Source: Pyramidobacter sp. YE332 (GTDB lineage Bacteria > Synergistota > Synergistia > Synergistales > Dethiosulfovibrionaceae). From it: a stretch of DNA of 64,000 bases. The translations under genes and the position numbers were made by a program. This document shows positions 26,875-36,445 of this stretch, piece after piece. The stretch is from positions 1,488,001 to 1,552,000 of the forward strand of contig NZ_CP133038.1 in NCBI RefSeq assembly GCF_033060595.1. Reading direction: 5' to 3'. Positions within the stretch are counted from its first letter, which is position 1. Every line of letters begins with the position of its first letter. A model generated the notes under the pieces. That model did not search any database and was not told the origin of the DNA. It worked only from the letters and a program-made list of their open reading frames with translations.

Positions 26875-28014
26875 CTATTCATTCAGGTGATTGATTCTGC
26901 CAAACTCATGAATCAGCCGTACCACCGTCGCTACGTCTTCCATGGAGAGGCTCTGATGAAGCGGCAGACAGAGCGTGTGCTCAGCCGCATAGTCGGCGTT
27001 GGGGAAATTGCCTTTAATTTCGTAGCGGCTGACACGATGAAGCGGGAAATAACGGAAGGTAGTATACACGCCGTGCTCTCTTAAGTACTTGGCGAGGTCG
27101 TCACGCTGCGCTTTTTTGACCTGAACATGATAGAAATAATAGGAGGAGGTACAATCAGCAGCCAGTGGGAGCGGCGTATCCAGCCAGCTTACATCGGCCA
27201 ACAGGCGGTCGTATTCCTCATGAATCGCCTTGCGCTTCGTGATGAAACCGGGAAGCTTCTTCAGCTGCTCCACAGCCATGGCCGCAGTGATGTCGTTCAT
27301 AATGGCGCGATGACCGAAGGAAGACACGTCATACTCCCACCATTTTTTGTCCACGCTGTTGGAATATCCACTTTTGCTCTCCAAGCCAAAATACAGCCAT
27401 TTTTCGGCTTTGACCTTAAGTTCCGGATCCCTAAAATACAACATAGAACCATCGCCACAGACCAGAATCTTCATCGCGTCGAAAGACCACATCCCCATAT
27501 CGCCGATGGTGCCGCAGGCTTGCCCTTTGTAAGTGGAAGAGACAGAGCAGGCGCTGTCCTCAATGACATAAAGATGATGCTTTTCGGCGAGCGCCATAAT
27601 CTCGTCCATCTCGCAGGGCACGCCGCCATAGTGAATGAGCATAATGGCCTTCGTATTGGGAGTGATCTTCGTCTCGATATCACGAGCACGCACATTGAGG
27701 GTGCGGGGGTCGACATCGCACAGCGCCAACTTCGCGCCAGAAGCGCACACGGCGTTGCCCGCGCCGACAAAGCTGATAGTGGGCATTATTACTTCGTCGC
27801 CCGGGCCGATGTCGAACATGTGCATAGAAGCAAATAACCCCTCGCTGCAGCAGTTGGTGGTAAACACATGCTTGCGGTCGACCTTAAGATGCGCCGCAAA
27901 GCCCAGCTCGAATTCATCGTTGAGCTTGCCCTTGCCCAGCCAGTTGGACTCAAAAACTCCTTTAATCCGCGCCAGTTCCTCAGCGCCAAGAGAAGGCTGA
28001 AACACATTGATCAT
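26875..28014 (-). CDS. DegT/DnrJ/EryC1/StrS-family sugar aminotransferase
   Basis: 379 residues. Fold type I PLP enzyme: TTNCCSEGLFASMHM, MPTISFVGAGNAV, IEDSACSVSST, and the region GMWSFDAMKILVCGDGSM with the PLP Lys. In many family members this is SFHxxK; here Asp replaces the His. It probably transaminates a dTDP-4-keto- or 3-keto-6-deoxysugar made by RmlAB, giving an amino sugar for the surface glycan. The exact product is not predictable. Confidence 0.88.
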   Translation of the reverse strand: MINVFQPSLGAEELARIKGVFESNWLGKGKLNDEFELGFAAHLKVDRKHVFTTNCCSEGLFASMHMFDIGPGDEVIMPTISFVGAGNAVCASGAKLALCDVDPRTLNVRARDIETKITPNTKAIMLIHYGGVPCEMDEIMALAEKHHLYVIEDSACSVSSTYKGQACGTIGDMGMWSFDAMKILVCGDGSMLYFRDPELKVKAEKWLYFGLESKSGYSNSVDKKWWEYDVSSFGHRAIMNDITAAMAVEQLKKLPGFITKRKAIHEEYDRLLADVSWLDTPLPLAADCTSSYYFYHVQVKKAQRDDLAKYLREHGVYTTFRYFPLHRVSRYEIKGNFPNADYAAEHTLCLPLHQSLSMEDVATVVRLIHEFGRINHLNE

Positions 28015-28736
28015 AATTCGATTCCACTCCCTTTGATTAAATCATATTCTTGAAGCAGGTTCTGACATTCTTCCCGAGAATTAAACATCATCACATCGAT
28101 AATAGACAGGTTAGGAACAAATTCATCATTGTATTGATGATAATGAATATCGCGCAGTTTAAGGAAGCTCAGCTCAATTCCCGACTGTTGAAACTTTTCG
28201 ACGTAAGGAACATAGAGCGGGATACCACTGATTGAGTTGTAGTATTCCGTTGCGCCTAGTTTTTTGCATATAGAGATCACCTTATGATGGGCTTTCAAAG
28301 AACAATCCTTCTCCATTTTAGAGGACATGATGAGTTCCGTGGTAATGCCCAAATATTCGCCAACTCTTCGAAAAGAGTAGAAAAGATACTCAGCTAAATT
28401 GGTTTCTGTTTGCGTAATGATATCTTCGAGTATCGGCATAACATTGGCATAATACGGCGCTTTCGAATACGACATTTCGATGGTGCGGAGCAATTTGGTC
28501 TGTAATACGCGTTGATTGTTGACCTCCACTTCGCGAATCAGTTTATTGGGGCTCGCGCCAGACAAAATCACGTTGATATTTCCGGACTTTTGTTGCATTA
28601 AAATTGCATTTCGATTGATCCTGCCCCCTTTAATGAAATTGACATCGTCGTAAACGACATATTTATCTACTGCGTTCATAAGCTGCCAGTAGCCCAGGTA
28701 GGGGAAAAAATAAGGCTGCATAATGCCAATTCTCAT
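28011..28736 (-). CDS. WbqC-like family protein
   Basis: 241 residues. The start RIGIMQPYFFPYLGYWQL, VVYDDVNFIKGGRINRNAIL and the later LGITTELIMSSKM fit the WbqC family. WbqC proteins occur in O-antigen loci and are presumed to modify or transfer groups on sugars; the biochemical reaction is unclear. The ATG overlaps neighbours by 4 nt at its 3' end. It is co-transcribed with the aminotransferase. Confidence 0.85.
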   Translation of the reverse strand: MRIGIMQPYFFPYLGYWQLMNAVDKYVVYDDVNFIKGGRINRNAILMQQKSGNINVILSGASPNKLIREVEVNNQRVLQTKLLRTIEMSYSKAPYYANVMPILEDIITQTETNLAEYLFYSFRRVGEYLGITTELIMSSKMEKDCSLKAHHKVISICKKLGATEYYNSISGIPLYVPYVEKFQQSGIELSFLKLRDIHYHQYNDEFVPNLSIIDVMMFNSREECQNLLQEYDLIKGSGIEL

Positions 28737-28758
28737 ATTCTCAACGCCTCCCTACTAA

Positions 28759-29310
28759 CTAAACTGTAAAGTTACAATCGCACGCCGCCACGTAAGGAGC
28801 GTTGGCGTCTTTTTCCGAAAGGATGGGGTTCATTCCTTCGGGCCACTCAATGCCAATGTCCGGGTCATCGTAACGAATGGAGCGCTCGTTCGCCTTGGAG
28901 TAAATATTGTCAACTTTGTACTGAACTTCGCAGTTTTCCTCCAAGGTGACAAAAACGTGTCCGAAGCCCTTTGGAATAAACAGCTGCTTTTTATTTTCCG
29001 CGGAAAGTTCGACTGCCATCCATTGCAGATAGGTTTCCGAACCTTTCCGGAGATCGACGGCATAGTCCATGATCCTCCCGCGGGTACAGCGAACCAGCTT
29101 GCTCTGCGCATAAGGATTATTTTGAAAATGAATGCCCCGAACCGTATGTTTCGGAACGGAAAGAGAATGGTTGTCTTGGATAAATTCCATGTCCAGCCCC
29201 AGACCCGTCATCTTCTTCCTGTTATAGGACTCAAAGAACCAGCCCCGGTTGTCGCCAAAGACACAGGGTTCAATAATTTTAACACATGGCAACGCGTTGC
29301 CGCTCGACAT
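28759..29310 (-). CDS. rmlC: dTDP-4-dehydrorhamnose 3,5-epimerase
   Basis: 183 residues, typical size. Cupin core with FIQDNHSLSVPKHTVRGIHF (catalytic His), QSKLVRCTRGRIMDYAVDLR, FIPKGFGHVFVTLEE, and the closing IRYDDPDIGIEWP. It epimerises C3 and C5 of dTDP-4-keto-6-deoxyglucose. RmlD is not seen in the window, so completion to dTDP-L-rhamnose depends on a gene elsewhere or on the epimerase-like gene at 30663. Confidence 0.95.
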   Translation of the reverse strand: MSSGNALPCVKIIEPCVFGDNRGWFFESYNRKKMTGLGLDMEFIQDNHSLSVPKHTVRGIHFQNNPYAQSKLVRCTRGRIMDYAVDLRKGSETYLQWMAVELSAENKKQLFIPKGFGHVFVTLEENCEVQYKVDNIYSKANERSIRYDDPDIGIEWPEGMNPILSEKDANAPYVAACDCNFTV

Positions 29311-29367
29311 TTTCCTGTTCTCCTTCTCAAAAAGTCGCGATTCTCTCGGTTGTGGTCAAGAAAGCAT

Positions 29368-30438
29368 TTAAGCCCCGATTATTTTAGAGGTCAACCGCTT
29401 TAGAGCCTTGTCGACATAGCCGCTCAAGACAAGACAGACCAAAGCGGTCAATGCGGAAAGCACAAGATAGAGGGTCAGTTCCACCCCAAAGGATACATTC
29501 AATTTCCAGACGCGAAGCGTCCGCGCCCAGACGTAATGGTTCAGATAAAGACACAGGCTATACTTTGAGATAAAAGAAATATATTTATCGTCCATTTTGC
29601 CTAACGCTCTGTTTGCATGACTCTTTCCACTGAAAGCGGCAATGATCCCCACGCAGACCAGCAAAACACACAGGAAATCAGTTTGAGACCGCGTGCCGTA
29701 AATGGAAAAGAGGATGACCCCAACAAGAGGTCCCGCTTCAAGTAACGTGAATAAGAGATTCCCTGCCTGCGACTGGCTGAACTGTCCGTTCAGCCAGTCG
29801 CACGCCCCATAGGCGGCGCACCCGGCACACAGTTCCGCAACCGCCCGCAGCAATCCAAGACAAACCATTTTATTCTCTGTAACGTGCATCGCAAAGTTAA
29901 CGTGACCGTAGGCGCGGGAAAACCACCCCAAAACAAAACAGGCCGCCAACGGCGCAATCACGTACACAAACATATTGGTATGCTTTCTAAGCAGCGGGTA
30001 TAAAGCCCCCATTGCAGGAAACAAAGCAAACAAGTACCATGAGGCGCCGACCAAGAGATTCGATTTCCCGCCAAAGCCAAAGGCGCGCAGAAACAGCAGG
30101 TCCCACAGACTGCCGCCAAGCGCGGTTACAGACCCCGAACGCAGAAAAATGAGCGCCACCGTTTCAAAAACAGCGGTAATGAAAAAGACTGTGTAAATGG
30201 GTTTTATCTTTCGCACCAAGAAGGCTATCGTTTCCTGCCCAAGAGCAATGCAAGGCTCCTTTTTCCGGCAGACAGAGCGAGCCATCAAAATGCCGGATAA
30301 AACGAAGAAAAACTCCACGCCCAACGAGTTGACGTGTAAGTTCACAGCGTTTTTATTTGTTGGGAGCAGCATGGAATGGCACAACACGATACATATGGCA
30401 AAGACCAGCCGCCAGACTTCAATCGACCGTATTTTCAT
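29368..30438 (-). CDS. Acyltransferase family 3 membrane protein
   Basis: 356 residues, about ten membrane helices. The N-terminus RSIEVWRLVFAICIVLCHSM contains the Acyltransferase_3 active His; FFFVLSGILMARSVCRKK is the second family motif. It likely O-acetylates a glycan residue from acyl-CoA. A group of transmembrane segments (LFALFPAMGALYPLLRK, FVYVIAPLAACFVLGWF) fits the family. It lies in the same operon as rmlC. Confidence 0.9.
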   Translation of the reverse strand: MKIRSIEVWRLVFAICIVLCHSMLLPTNKNAVNLHVNSLGVEFFFVLSGILMARSVCRKKEPCIALGQETIAFLVRKIKPIYTVFFITAVFETVALIFLRSGSVTALGGSLWDLLFLRAFGFGGKSNLLVGASWYLFALFPAMGALYPLLRKHTNMFVYVIAPLAACFVLGWFSRAYGHVNFAMHVTENKMVCLGLLRAVAELCAGCAAYGACDWLNGQFSQSQAGNLLFTLLEAGPLVGVILFSIYGTRSQTDFLCVLLVCVGIIAAFSGKSHANRALGKMDDKYISFISKYSLCLYLNHYVWARTLRVWKLNVSFGVELTLYLVLSALTALVCLVLSGYVDKALKRLTSKIIGA

Positions 30439-30477
30439 AAGACCCTCGCTTTAATAAAAAGGCTCGCACAAAACGCT

Positions 30478-30590
30478 AGTTCTTTGCGTAAACTTTGTCC
30501 CTGTATTCCTCGATGATTTTTACAATGACCCTAATTCCATTCATTCCTTGTTGAAGTGTTACTGACAAAAAAGCTTTAAAGCAAAAATCC
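30478..30590 (-). pseudogene. Short C-terminal gene remnant
   Basis: A stop-bounded minus-strand stretch reads FLSVTLQQGMNGIRVI, then IIEEYRDKVYAKN-stop, without a start. It looks like the tail of a lost gene, possibly an oxidoreductase of the Gfo/Idh type. Weak evidence. Confidence 0.3.
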
Positions 30591-30662
30591 TAGGCTCCTT
30601 GTATTCATTCATAGACTCGCATTTTTCCCCAAAGTTCGATTTACAAGCATTATTGCAACATA

Positions 30663-31603
30663 TCATTTATGACTATCAATATATTCATCTATCGTTTTAT
30701 CAATAGTATCCTCAATATCATACCTTGGAGTCCACCCCGTGTCCTGAAAAAAACTCGTCGCGTCCATTCCGGCATATGTGCGAATGTCATCCTTTCTTTG
30801 CAGGGAGATATCAATGCCCGAATACCCCCGCTTTTCCAATCTGCTTTTAGTAAGTTCGGCTATCTCTACTAAGGAATAGACTTTATTGTGCCAGCCCAGA
30901 TTATAGATTTTTTTCCATTGAGAATATTTAGTCTGAGAAAGAGCGACAAGCCCCGATGCGGCGTCTCTCACATCAAGCAGCGAAAAAAGCTGCTTACCAC
31001 CTATAAGTTCGATTTTTTTCTTTCGATTCCAGCACAAACAAACGTAGGAAGGAGTTTTTTATTTCCTGCAATGCTGTCGAGGCGTATATTCGTGGCCGCT
31101 GTCTCCGACTCTGTAGAAAAAACCGTTTCCAACAGAATCTCACTGGCGCACTTTGCCAAAGCATAACTTCCCAAAGGGCACAGTTTACTATTTTCATTAT
31201 GCAAGCCCGGCGAACTACCATATACACTTTGCGAGGAAATATTCATAATAGCAGGCACTCTTGCTTTTTTGACCGCAAGAAACACTTCTTTATGAAAATC
31301 CAATGTTTCGACTAATGCGCTTTGCTGTATTTCTGTGCGAGCAAATGCTAGATTTACAACAACTTTAATACGTTTCCACGGAATATTTGAAGTAAAATCC
31401 GCACTCCTGCCAACACACTGCAAACGCGCAACGTTTCTCTTTTCCAGCGCAGCCCATATCGTTTCACTGTTGCCCGAAACTGCCAGCACATTAAAATCCG
31501 TCTCCTCTAAAAGCTGCCGTATTAGCTCCAACCCGATATAACCACTTGCTCCGGTAATAAGTACGGTGTTTTTACACACTTCACCCACTCCAATGTTCGG
31601 CAT
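30663..31603 (-). pseudogene. NAD-dependent epimerase/dehydratase with A-run frameshift
   Basis: First part: VLITGASGYIGLELIRQLLE (Rossmann Gly motif), VVNLAFARTEI, and SLYALAK-type catalytic YALAKCASEIL. At 31012-31018 (seven A on the minus strand) the frame shifts, and the protein continues as KKKIELIGGKQLFSLLDVRDAASGL to a normal C-terminus (YDIEDTIDKTIDEYIDSHK). One more A would restore about 314 residues. It may supply the dTDP-4-keto sugar reductase step (RmlD-like) or another sugar modification. A homopolymer site makes slippage or sequencing error both possible. Confidence 0.82.
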
Positions 31604-31620
31604 GAACGACGCTACCTGTT

Positions 31621-32811
31621 TTATTTTTTCGAGAAGGAAGTTGCAATCGATGATTGATTTTCCTCTTGCAAACTGTCTTCTTTCTGCAAAGCGTATTTGA
31701 CAGCACTGACCAAATATTCTCTTAACACGCTTGCTCCTTTTCTAAGCGTGAGAATAATTCCATCTCGTTCTAGCACGCAGGATACTTTTTTTAGTATCGC
31801 GCGTATAAAAATAAAAATACACCGCATTTTGCCCGAAGAGTTTTTAAATATATAATATGAAGTATCAAAGTTAACCTTAGTCGGATGCCAATAAAACATC
31901 CTAAGACTCCCCAACCAATACATCTCTTTGCGTTTGCTTAAGTCCAACGATGTGTGAAGCTGTTTTTTCGCAAATCGTTCCGCTTCACATAGCCAGTCGA
32001 AATTGATTTGCAGCCAATTCGTCTTTTTAATGGCTGATGTAAAGCTTGTACTGGATTTCGTTAAAATCCGTCGTACCATAACGGGTTTTTTTTCGTGCCG
32101 AATCCTGCCGAGCGTAACCAGAAGCATATACACACGCCGATCCCCTAAAACTTGTATTTCCTCAAATTGTTGGAGCTCTTCTTCACTGTAATTGCGGAAA
32201 ACATTTCTGAAGAGCGTTGCTGATATATGAGATGGCAACAGCCATCTCTCTAAATGCTCTTTAGTATATTCATCATCCTGACAATAAGTGTCACTAAGCT
32301 TCCCCCAAGGGAATGCACAGGGAGCACCAAAATCATTGACACACACAAAGTCGCCCCCCGTAGCGATAAAATCGGGATGTTCTTCCAAGAAATTAACCTG
32401 TTTCTGCAACTTATCACTGAAAAGCCAATAATCGTCACCTTCCAGATTGGCGCGATATTTTCCTCGGCACGCCCGTCTCAAACAATTCGAATTTTTCTGC
32501 ATTCCAATATTTTTCTCATGCAGTATCAGACGGATTACCTCTGGATATTTTTTCTGATACTTCTGGACGATCTCTCGTGTATGATCTGTAGAGCAATCCT
32601 CTGCGATAACGAGTTCATAGGAGAAAGTCACCTCCTGCATCAATACACTTTCTATCGCACGGGCAATGTATTTTTCATGATTATATGTGGCCATACCAAT
32701 ACTAACTACAGGCTCGTCGGGCAAGCTCGCATCTATACTATTCACACAATGCCTCCTTACTGATAAGAATATTGTATCGATTTTCTCGTAACGTTGTAGA
32801 TTCTCTACCAA
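31621..32811 (-). CDS. Family 2 glycosyltransferase
   Basis: 396 residues. PVVSIGMATYNHEKYIARAIES opens the GT-A domain, with YELVIAEDCSTDHT, EGDDYWLFSDKLQKQVNFL (DxD region) and LGDRRVYMLLVTLG. The C-terminal third has a hydrophobic stretch and a basic segment. The first 25 residues precede the fold and the start may be internal (GTG before NSIDASLPDE). It is related to the transferase at 35354. It overlaps the upstream cupin gene by 7 nt. Confidence 0.87.
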   Translation of the reverse strand: MVENLQRYEKIDTIFLSVRRHCVNSIDASLPDEPVVSIGMATYNHEKYIARAIESVLMQEVTFSYELVIAEDCSTDHTREIVQKYQKKYPEVIRLILHEKNIGMQKNSNCLRRACRGKYRANLEGDDYWLFSDKLQKQVNFLEEHPDFIATGGDFVCVNDFGAPCAFPWGKLSDTYCQDDEYTKEHLERWLLPSHISATLFRNVFRNYSEEELQQFEEIQVLGDRRVYMLLVTLGRIRHEKKPVMVRRILTKSSTSFTSAIKKTNWLQINFDWLCEAERFAKKQLHTSLDLSKRKEMYWLGSLRMFYWHPTKVNFDTSYYIFKNSSGKMRCIFIFIRAILKKVSCVLERDGIILTLRKGASVLREYLVSAVKYALQKEDSLQEENQSSIATSFSKK

Positions 32812-33380
32812 TATCGACGCTCTATTTCTGAAAGACGAGGTGCTTTATATGTTTCCACGGAAGAGATAACTTTCGCTGGTATTATCCCGCTTCCTGCTAA
32901 AGTCTCGAAGACGTTTATTGTAATATTCTTTTTCTCTGAAATAATATTATCTGATAAAATATACAATCTTGTGTTATCTTCCAGAGATAAAAAGGCATGC
33001 GCCACCCCAATGGGAACATACAATAAGTTCCCATCACTACTCAACAAATCTCTTGAAGTATAATGCTGATACGTTTCCGTGGTATCTCTTACATCTAAAA
33101 CGATAACTCTGCACGAGCCATTTACGCATTTCATCAGGAGATTGTTTGTCCATGGAGCATTTTGGATAAAAAAGCCACGCAGAGTATTTTTAAACATAAA
33201 TTCTGTTTCATAGTGATATGAAAACACATTCTTTAACCCACTTACATTTCTAATATTTTCATGAGAATACAATACTTCAAAACCAAGATTATTGTTTATT
33301 TCTGGTCTTTCTGAAAAGAGATAAACTCCAGGAATCTTTGATTTACAACATTCCATCTTTTCACTCCATTGACTTAACAT
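32805..33380 (-). CDS. RmlC-like cupin protein, divergent
   Basis: 191 residues. The middle follows the RmlC plan: FMFKNTLRGFFIQNAPW, NNLLMKCVNGSCRVIVLDVRD, TYQHYTSRDLLS, LYVPIGVAHAFLSLEDNT. The first His of the RHxH-type motif is replaced (RGFFIQN). It may be a sugar 3,5- or 3-epimerase or 3,4-ketoisomerase on a dTDP sugar, or a degenerate paralogue. Paired with another cupin upstream. AT-rich codon use, as across this operon. Confidence 0.7.
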   Translation of the reverse strand: MLSQWSEKMECCKSKIPGVYLFSERPEINNNLGFEVLYSHENIRNVSGLKNVFSYHYETEFMFKNTLRGFFIQNAPWTNNLLMKCVNGSCRVIVLDVRDTTETYQHYTSRDLLSSDGNLLYVPIGVAHAFLSLEDNTRLYILSDNIISEKKNITINVFETLAGSGIIPAKVISSVETYKAPRLSEIERRYW

Positions 33381-33399
33381 ATAATAGCACTACAACTGC

Positions 33400-34023
33400 T
33401 TAATTTCTCTCCAGCACCTCACTCAAACGACCAGTTAGTTCATCTACCCTATTATCTTGCGCTCGCAAATCAAGAAACTCCTGAACCGTTTTCATTTCCC
33501 TACTGAAAGCATCGATAACAGAAAATTCAATGCCATCGAATAGAGTGCCCAGTTGTTCATCCAAAGGATTAATCATCTGCACCTGCGCAAAATCAACAGG
33601 CCTTGAAGTTTGAATTAGCAATATAGAATTGGGCTCAGCTTGTTCCACACCCCAAACAACGCCTTCGGGAATCAGCCCCCCCTGATATAAATTAGAGTCC
33701 ATCGACCAAGAAGAACGTAATTTTAACCTTTCTGTTTTTAAAAAAGTTTCACTATTGTTTCTGAGATCAGCCAAGAATAAGTTCATACATCCCTGAAAGC
33801 ACCTTAAAAGAATTTTTTGCTGTGGAATAGAATACAAACCTTCGACGACACAGGGGGAAGACGTGCATCTTTTAGTGTAAATCATTTCAAATATATCTTC
33901 CTCTCCGGCCTGGAACAGATCTAACCAATTATACGTGATGACTCTGATCCCCTTATGATCTACGGAAAGATTTAGTTTTTGATACTTTACTCCTGCTATT
34001 TTTTTCGATTTTATAATAAGCAC
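33400..34023 (-). CDS. RmlC-like cupin protein, more divergent
   Basis: 207 residues. Cupin-like elements are VEGLYSIPQQKILLRCFQGCMNLFLADLRNNSETF and GGLIPEGVVWGVEQAEPNS, parallel to the neighbour at 32805. Several catalytic His of RmlC are missing. The C-terminal 50 residues are helical and may pack against a partner. It is probably a structural or binding paralogue; enzymatic activity is doubtful. Confidence 0.55.
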   Translation of the reverse strand: MLIIKSKKIAGVKYQKLNLSVDHKGIRVITYNWLDLFQAGEEDIFEMIYTKRCTSSPCVVEGLYSIPQQKILLRCFQGCMNLFLADLRNNSETFLKTERLKLRSSWSMDSNLYQGGLIPEGVVWGVEQAEPNSILLIQTSRPVDFAQVQMINPLDEQLGTLFDGIEFSVIDAFSREMKTVQEFLDLRAQDNRVDELTGRLSEVLERN

Positions 34024-34050
34024 GGGGTTCTCTCCTCACCAAGAATAAGC

Positions 34051-35340
34051 TCAGTTATTCAGTGAATTCACAACGCGTTCCGTATCGAATTTCAAGAACA
34101 GCATATCATTGCCGCGGTCGTCGCGGACGCAGACAAGCTCCTGAATCTTCTTAATAACGTTCTTCAATTCATCGCAGGTGTCTGCGGCGATATAGGCGCG
34201 GAAGACTGACTGCGCCATGGAATTGTTTTCCACAACTTCAGAGCCGACAGGCAGCAAAAACTCCGCATAACAGACTCCCGGGATTTTCCGTACTTTCTCC
34301 AGGCCGCTGAGACTCCCGATGACGCCGGCGTGGGCCGTCATATTGAACGCGCAGCAGAAACAATCGGGGTTCGGATTGTCCCTGCCGAGATCGCCATGAT
34401 CCGACGTGCCTGTCAGCGCATATTCAACGGCCATTTTCATATAGTTGATACCGTTAACCGCATCCAGGTAATAGTAATCGCACAGCGCGGGAATGCGATA
34501 TCCACACTCAAAAATGTAGATCCCCTTCTCGGTGGCAATGCCTTGAAAAAACACAGTCCCGGCGTAGGCGCCGGCGCTCTTCAGCATCTTTTTGATCGCC
34601 GGATCAACCTGTTTTTTATATTGCTCATAAAACTGCGACGGGGCAATACTGGCGTCAAACTGCGCCGTTACTCCAGTGTGATCCAGCGAAGGGTACCGAT
34701 CGCGCAGTATGGACAGGCTCACTTCCCCGCCCTTGATAGTATAAACCGAGGTGATTTCCGTGCCGGTCACATAATCTTCCACGATCACAGAACCGCTTGG
34801 GGAATTCTCCCGGGCGCGACGAACCGCCGGTTCCAATTCGCCCTCTCCGCGGCAGATGGTAACGCCGCGGGCGGCGAAACCGTCTACAGGCTTTACAATG
34901 ACGGGGTAATTCACACGTTTAGCCCACTCTTTGTCGCCGTCCGCGCCGACGGCATATTCCCGCGGTACCGGAACGCCATGTTTTACGCACAGGTCTTTAA
35001 AGGTCTTTTTATTCTGAAAGGCATCCCACTGCTTTTTCGTGAAGTAACAAGGCAACCCCAGTTTTTCGCATACTGCCTGAAGGGTTATTAAATTCCCCTC
35101 GCTGACGCCGCAAAAAATGCCGTCGATGCTCTTTTCCCGGGCAAAATCACATAGAGCGCCAACATCCCGCGTACTGACCGCAGCACATTCGTCGCAAATC
35201 TGCTTTGCCTCCGACCGCTCAGGCGCCAGGTTGTCGGTGACGATCACATACGCGCCTTCCTGCCGCGCATAGCGAACCATGCTAACAGATGCAACGGACG
35301 TACCTAAAAGCAACAGCCGTTTTCCATCAAACAGTCCCAT
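34051..35340 (-). CDS. ATP-grasp family enzyme
   Basis: 429 residues from the ATG at 35340 (GGGTGAGGGCAG upstream). A pre-ATP-grasp Rossmann start (KRLLLLGTSVASVSMVRYAR), then ATP-grasp: YPVIVKPVDGFAARGVTIC, VIVEDYVTGTEI and a metal-site region FFQGIATEKGIYIFECGYRI. Carbamoyl-phosphate/biotin-type ligases of this class form amide or peptide bonds. In a polysaccharide cluster it might attach an amino acid to a sugar or make a precursor. Substrate is unknown. Confidence 0.8.
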   Translation of the reverse strand: MGLFDGKRLLLLGTSVASVSMVRYARQEGAYVIVTDNLAPERSEAKQICDECAAVSTRDVGALCDFAREKSIDGIFCGVSEGNLITLQAVCEKLGLPCYFTKKQWDAFQNKKTFKDLCVKHGVPVPREYAVGADGDKEWAKRVNYPVIVKPVDGFAARGVTICRGEGELEPAVRRARENSPSGSVIVEDYVTGTEITSVYTIKGGEVSLSILRDRYPSLDHTGVTAQFDASIAPSQFYEQYKKQVDPAIKKMLKSAGAYAGTVFFQGIATEKGIYIFECGYRIPALCDYYYLDAVNGINYMKMAVEYALTGTSDHGDLGRDNPNPDCFCCAFNMTAHAGVIGSLSGLEKVRKIPGVCYAEFLLPVGSEVVENNSMAQSVFRAYIAADTCDELKNVIKKIQELVCVRDDRGNDMLFLKFDTERVVNSLNN

Positions 35341-35353
35341 TCTGCCCTCACCC

Positions 35354-36316
35354 TTAGTCAAGATAAAAGAGCCAATAGTATATTTTTTTTACACAGATCA
35401 TGGGGATGCAGAGGAAAAATTCCCATTTTCTGTTCTCCAGTTCGAGAATCTCCCATGCCAGGCAACGCCAGCCTTTAACTCCCGTCTTCAAGTAATGTAA
35501 AACCGCAGAAACAAACAGCTCTTTCCTGTGGGCGCGAAAACCGGCGTCGACCTTTAATACTGAAGCGGCGTAGTTTTCCAGCGTACGAGTATAGGCAAGT
35601 TCCCGCCTCATGTTTTCCAGCGAAGAATTGTACATTGCCGCCGTTAAATTTCCGGATTTTTTATATCGGCGGTAGCAACTCATTTTTTCTTTAAAATGAT
35701 AAAAATCGCCCTTGGCGGCGCAAATCAATATCACCGTTCGATCGCTGATCTGCCGGTGGGCTTTATAGCAGATAGAGTAGTCCTGGGATCTGTCGGCGTA
35801 AATATTACGCTTTACAATAGTCGCCGCCTGCCCCGGCAGCATGACGCCCTGAAAATCCTTCAGGGTGTACCGGGATTTGCCGCTGATCCAACGTAAGCGC
35901 TGCCGTCTTAACGGCGCCCCGTTTTGATCGACGGCAACGTAGTCATGAGAGCAGCCGATGAAAGAAGGGTTCTTTTCAAGAAAATCAACCTGCGTCTGCA
36001 GCTTATCCTTTGACGTCCAATAGTCGTCGCCTTCACAAACGGCGATATAGGCTCCCCCGGCGCGCATGGAGAGTTCATACGCGTTTCTTGTCGCGCCCAG
36101 ATTATGTTCCCTTAGAAAAAGTCGAATTTTCTCGGGATATTTTCTTTGCAGTGACTTCAATATTTCGGGCGTGCCGTCGATAGACGCGTCATCTCCAACG
36201 AGGATCTCATAAGGAAAATTTGTGCGCTGCATTAGGATACTGGAAACCGCCTGCTCAATAAACTGCTCTTGATTATATGACATAACAATCACGCTTACTA
36301 ATACGCTATCAGACAT
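35354..36316 (-). CDS. Family 2 glycosyltransferase
   Basis: 320 residues. SVIVMSYNQEQFIEQAVSSIL, YEILVGDDASIDGTPEILK, AVCEGDDYWTSKDKLQTQVDFL (DxD) form the GT-A core; a C-terminal helical region carries WRCLAWEILELENRKWEFFLC. The domain layout mirrors the transferase at 31621, so the two may use similar donors. It overlaps nothing and ends 13 nt before the ATP-grasp start. Confidence 0.9.
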   Translation of the reverse strand: MSDSVLVSVIVMSYNQEQFIEQAVSSILMQRTNFPYEILVGDDASIDGTPEILKSLQRKYPEKIRLFLREHNLGATRNAYELSMRAGGAYIAVCEGDDYWTSKDKLQTQVDFLEKNPSFIGCSHDYVAVDQNGAPLRRQRLRWISGKSRYTLKDFQGVMLPGQAATIVKRNIYADRSQDYSICYKAHRQISDRTVILICAAKGDFYHFKEKMSCYRRYKKSGNLTAAMYNSSLENMRRELAYTRTLENYAASVLKVDAGFRAHRKELFVSAVLHYLKTGVKGWRCLAWEILELENRKWEFFLCIPMICVKKIYYWLFYLD

Positions 36317-36445
36317 TGTGACTTAACCTCATTCCTGGGCTGCAACCCTGCCTCGCTCCGGCGCGCGCGGTTCAGTTTTGACCGCCCCTCGGCCCTGGCC
36401 CCTGCGTTTCCAAATTCCCAAACGATGAAAATTTTATTCCGTCAT

